This document shows positions 61,166 to 64,000 of a stretch of 64,000 nucleotides of DNA, in pieces. The first letter of the stretch is position 1, and every line of letters begins with the position of its first letter. Made by a program: the position numbers and the translations under genes. This stretch comes from Nematopogon swammerdamellus (taxonomy: Eukaryota; Arthropoda; Insecta; Lepidoptera; Adelidae), in contig OX336349.1 of assembly GCA_946902875.1 (NCBI GenBank), positions 9,633,891-9,697,890 on the forward strand, given 5' to 3'. The notes under the pieces are model-generated. The model was not told the DNA's origin, did no database searches, and saw only the letters and a list, made by a program, of their open reading frames with translations.

Positions 61166-62149
61166 GAAACTTGTACTTATGTGGCGTAAGGTTTTTGGTT
61201 TCAAACTTCTACAAATTGGGCGGGACCGTTGAGGCCTGTCGTTAAATGTATTAGGTACCTACTGAATTCATTTATAAACATTGACGTGTGAGGCGTGTCG
61301 TACAAAGTCGGACACGTCAATGCGAAGTGTGGTGTTTCCTTCAGGATAGTTCTTTGTGGAGATTGAGTGGACTGATTAGTTAAATTTAGGTTGGTTTGGG
61401 ACAAGACACTTGTACTAAAAATACTTTGAATTCACTCACGTCTTTATTTTATCATGGCGGAATTATTCAGAAGATTATTCAGCATAGACAAAAGACGACA
61501 ATCAAAACGCCGACCAATCAAAACGCCCTATTTGGCTCGTCACGTGTGAACGATCAACCTGAGCAAAGAATACTTTGCCTACTGAAGGTTGACATGAAAC
61601 AACGTGTATATTGTTATGTTTGTGTATGTAATTTTAGCTGTTTCTTTAACTCAGAACTGATTTGGAAATTCATTATTATTCTTCACGATGAACTGGTGCT
61701 GACGTAGGATTTAGTTGCGCGCCCAAAGTATGTAAATAAACCACTGAATCTTTCGACCCTCGTAATTTTGAGTACAAAACGAGCGTTTTTATTATGGTTA
61801 CAAAATGATAACCGCAAAATATTCAAATTACATCACTCTGTAGAATACAAATTTACGGAATGTCCCAAAAATAAATCAACAATTTAAAAGTTCGGCCGCC
61901 TGACAACGAGTAAATTAGATAGGTATTTCCCGAGTTTCCCCGAGCTCAAACTTCTATAGCGCAAATTTATTGGACGAAGGACGCGGGAGACAGACACGTC
62001 ACTAATTTATCGTTTAAAGATGTTTTGTGGAAAAATAAAACGTTTTGGATGTTTTTGTTTGTTAGTTAATGTTTATTTGTCCTTGCATAATAAACAAAAG
62101 TAAAGCACATACGGGAAATTATAAAAATATGACAAATAAATTAAATTTT
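61166..62149. other. No gene seen
   Basis: AT-rich, no recognised repeat. Confidence 0.4.
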
Positions 62150-62345
62150 TTTTTTGTGGAAATTGACACGGTTGCCTACATCACTTACAACATCCGTGAT
62201 GTCAGCCCATAAAACCGGGTGAACTAGGTGCCATGTCAGTGCTTCCCTTTATTTCATGTCGGCTACACTGAACTGGACGGAAAACACGAACTATTTACAT
62301 GTTTCGACCGACGACGCGACGTTTCGTTCAGTGCGGTGGTACCAA
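62150..62345 (-). mobile_element. SINE A copy
   Basis: Poly-T, 'ggaaattgacacggttgcct', 'atccgtgatgtcagcccata', 'cgttcagtgcggtggtacca'. Body only. Its alternative 'ttatttcatgtcggctaca' block is shared with the copies at 44525 and 53243, which suggests a subfamily. Confidence 0.8.
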
Positions 62346-63028
62346 CATATATAGGTGTACTTCACTGAAGATTTGAATTTAGCATTACTAGTATATTTTC
62401 AGTAATTTTAATGAAGTCACACGCCATGAAATGTATGAACGATGTGAAGGATTTAAATCCTTCACATCAGGAAAAAAAACTCAAATATGAAAAGGCGTAG
62501 AAGACAATTTGATTAGTTTCGCTTATAGAAACGGAACTAATCGACTTTCATTGTTACCATAAAATCAAACTGTATATTGTAATGGAATTCAATTTTAAAT
62601 AAAAACCATGGTATATTCACGCACCCACTTCGACATCCAGTCATCCAAATTAACCTGCAATTTCAGCTTAGCCTTATTGACTCGTCATATCTCAGAGCTG
62701 CAAGAGAATGACAAGCCTGAGCGGGCGTGCACCACTGCCAACCGCAGAAACCTCTGCCCTAGCCAAGTGAATGATTGTCTAAACAGTAGATAGCCGGCGT
62801 GAATCTAAGTCGAGCTGAACAAATACTAGTGCCAGACGCCGGCTCCGCACTAGGAACGTGCTGGAAACGCGATCGCGCCTTAAGCCTCGAATATCCTGGT
62901 AGCCTACGAATTAAAAATAATAGAAATGTGTTTTCATACATTGCATTTTCTTGCAAGTGCCATGTCAGTGCTTCCCGATGTCCCATTTGTCCAACACTTC
63001 AGAAAACAAGAACTTTTTACTTTCCTCA

Positions 63029-63154
63029 CTGGGAAAAATGTTATGATGGTGATTACTGATTGATTACTGAACGTTGGTTAGAGACATCCGAACCGATTAG
63101 CGTAGCTTAGTAAAATTAAAGTTTAGTAATCACCATCATAAAATTTTTCTCAGC
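63029..63154. repeat. Inverted repeat, about 32-bp arms
   Basis: Left arm around 'ttatgatggtgattactga' (63029-63059) is matched by 'agtaatcaccatcataaaa' on the right (63123-63154). Between them is about 60 bases of unassigned sequence. Likely a small MITE. Confidence 0.65.
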
Positions 63155-63266
63155 TCTAACCCCGTCTGATTTCTGATTTTTTCCCAGCGCACTGAAAACG
63201 GCAATTATTGTTTTATTTATTAGCTATGAGAAATTGTTGGTGTTTTCCGTCTTGCGAATGTTTTTT

Positions 63267-63592
63267 TTTTTTTTTTATGGAAACTGACACGGTTGGCTAC
63301 ATCACCTACAACATCCGTGATGTCAACCCATAACACCGGGTGAACTTGGTGCCACGTCAGTGCTTCCCTTCGGTCGTGCCGGCTACACTGAACTGGACGG
63401 AAAACACAAACTATTTAAATAGCCGTTTCGACCGACCTTTCATTCAGTGCGGTGGTACCAACCCGGCCGGGTTAAACCCTACCACCTAGTGATATAAGAA
63501 GGGAGTCATATCCCTTAGTCGCCTTTTACGACATACACGGGGAGAGATGCAGTGGGGCTATTCTTTTAAAGTACCGGCCCCACACGGTACAA
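63267..63592 (-). mobile_element. SINE with A body and B head
   Basis: Poly-T and the A body as elsewhere up to 'accacctagtga'. Then, instead of the tRNA/5S head, it continues into the complement of the family B head ('gtcgccttttacgacatac', 'agatgcagtggggctattc', 'taccggccccacacggtac'). Confidence 0.8.
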
Positions 63593-63797
63593 GGATGTAC
63601 TGTAAATGTAATGTACTCACACGCTCACTCACCCGAAAACTCGCTCTATTTCAACCAATCACAAAATTTAATTTGTTATTATTACTACGAGTATTATTTT
63701 GGTATAATTGGTTGACATCGACTATGTTTTTGGGTAAGTTAGCGTCTTGAGTAGGTTCCGGTAGACCCACAGTTGGGTGCAACCAGCACGTTCAAAG

Positions 63798-63882
63798 CGT
63801 AAGTAAGCACTGACATGTCACCTAATTAACCAACGTGTTATGGGCTGACATAACGGCTGTAAGTAGGTGATGTATGCAACTA
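63798..63882 (+). mobile_element. SINE A fragment, diverged
   Basis: 'gtaagcactgacatgtcacc', 'gttatgggctgacataacgg', gtaggtgatgtatgcaac. Body fragment only. Confidence 0.6.
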
Positions 63883-64000
63883 TACATTTCACGCGCTCGA
63901 AGACAATGCGCCCTCCGTTCTATTGAATACTTTGCTAATAGTTCTGCGTTGCCGTTTCAGATAGCCGAATTTGCAAATTAGTATATGTTGGACCGAAGTG

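Noticed and set aside
1..64000. Endogenous virus or LTR retrotransposon
   Set aside because: No long terminal repeats, gag/pol/env blocks or other viral genes were seen in the window.

Overview
This is eukaryotic, almost entirely non-coding DNA. It is AT-rich, with no bacterial-style gene packing, and it is full of decayed transposons. The repeat families strongly suggest a moth or butterfly (Lepidoptera): short repeats with a core near 'ccttactaggtggtagg', the 'gggttccgtatccggtacgg' family, the 'actagcttttgc...cttcgcttgcgtg' family, DD37D and DD34D mariners, and truncated LINEs. This assignment is by recognition and was not tested by a search.

Only one host coding segment is convincing. It lies at 39032-39718 (+) in a GC-rich island: a 229-codon N-terminal exon that ends at a GTGAGT splice donor, just as a pleckstrin-homology-like domain begins (SGWLKFRDNKR). 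It may be the first coding exon of a Dok-7-like adaptor. No later exon was found by eye, so the remaining 24 kb to the right is probably a large first intron. The DNA on the left is upstream or intergenic, or intron of a 5' UTR.

Layout. 0-9 kb: repeat families D, A, B and F with much unassigned AT-rich DNA. 11-23 kb: dense LINE 3' ends, including a mariner copy split by a LINE. 24-28 kb: repeats and a head-to-head pair of Harbinger-like MITEs. 30-36 kb: a degenerate tandem array, a 66-bp-arm inverted repeat, LINE and SINE copies and a TTAA-flanked fold-back element. 38.6-39.7 kb: the host exon. 40-48 kb: fold-back elements, SINEs and a TA-flanked MITE. 48.46-49.90 kb: a nearly full-length dead mariner. 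50-57 kb: mostly plain AT-rich sequence. 57.6-57.9 kb: a P-superfamily-like MITE that carries a THAP exon. 58-64 kb: family D, SINE A copies and two GC-rich islands.

The least expected structure is in the SINEs. Families A and F share a middle segment but have different 3' tails, and A copies carry at least two different 5' heads. One head places a 5S-rRNA-like promoter segment between tRNA-like A and B boxes. The F tail matches the 3' end of a LINE family in the same window, which points to a LINE-SINE partnership.
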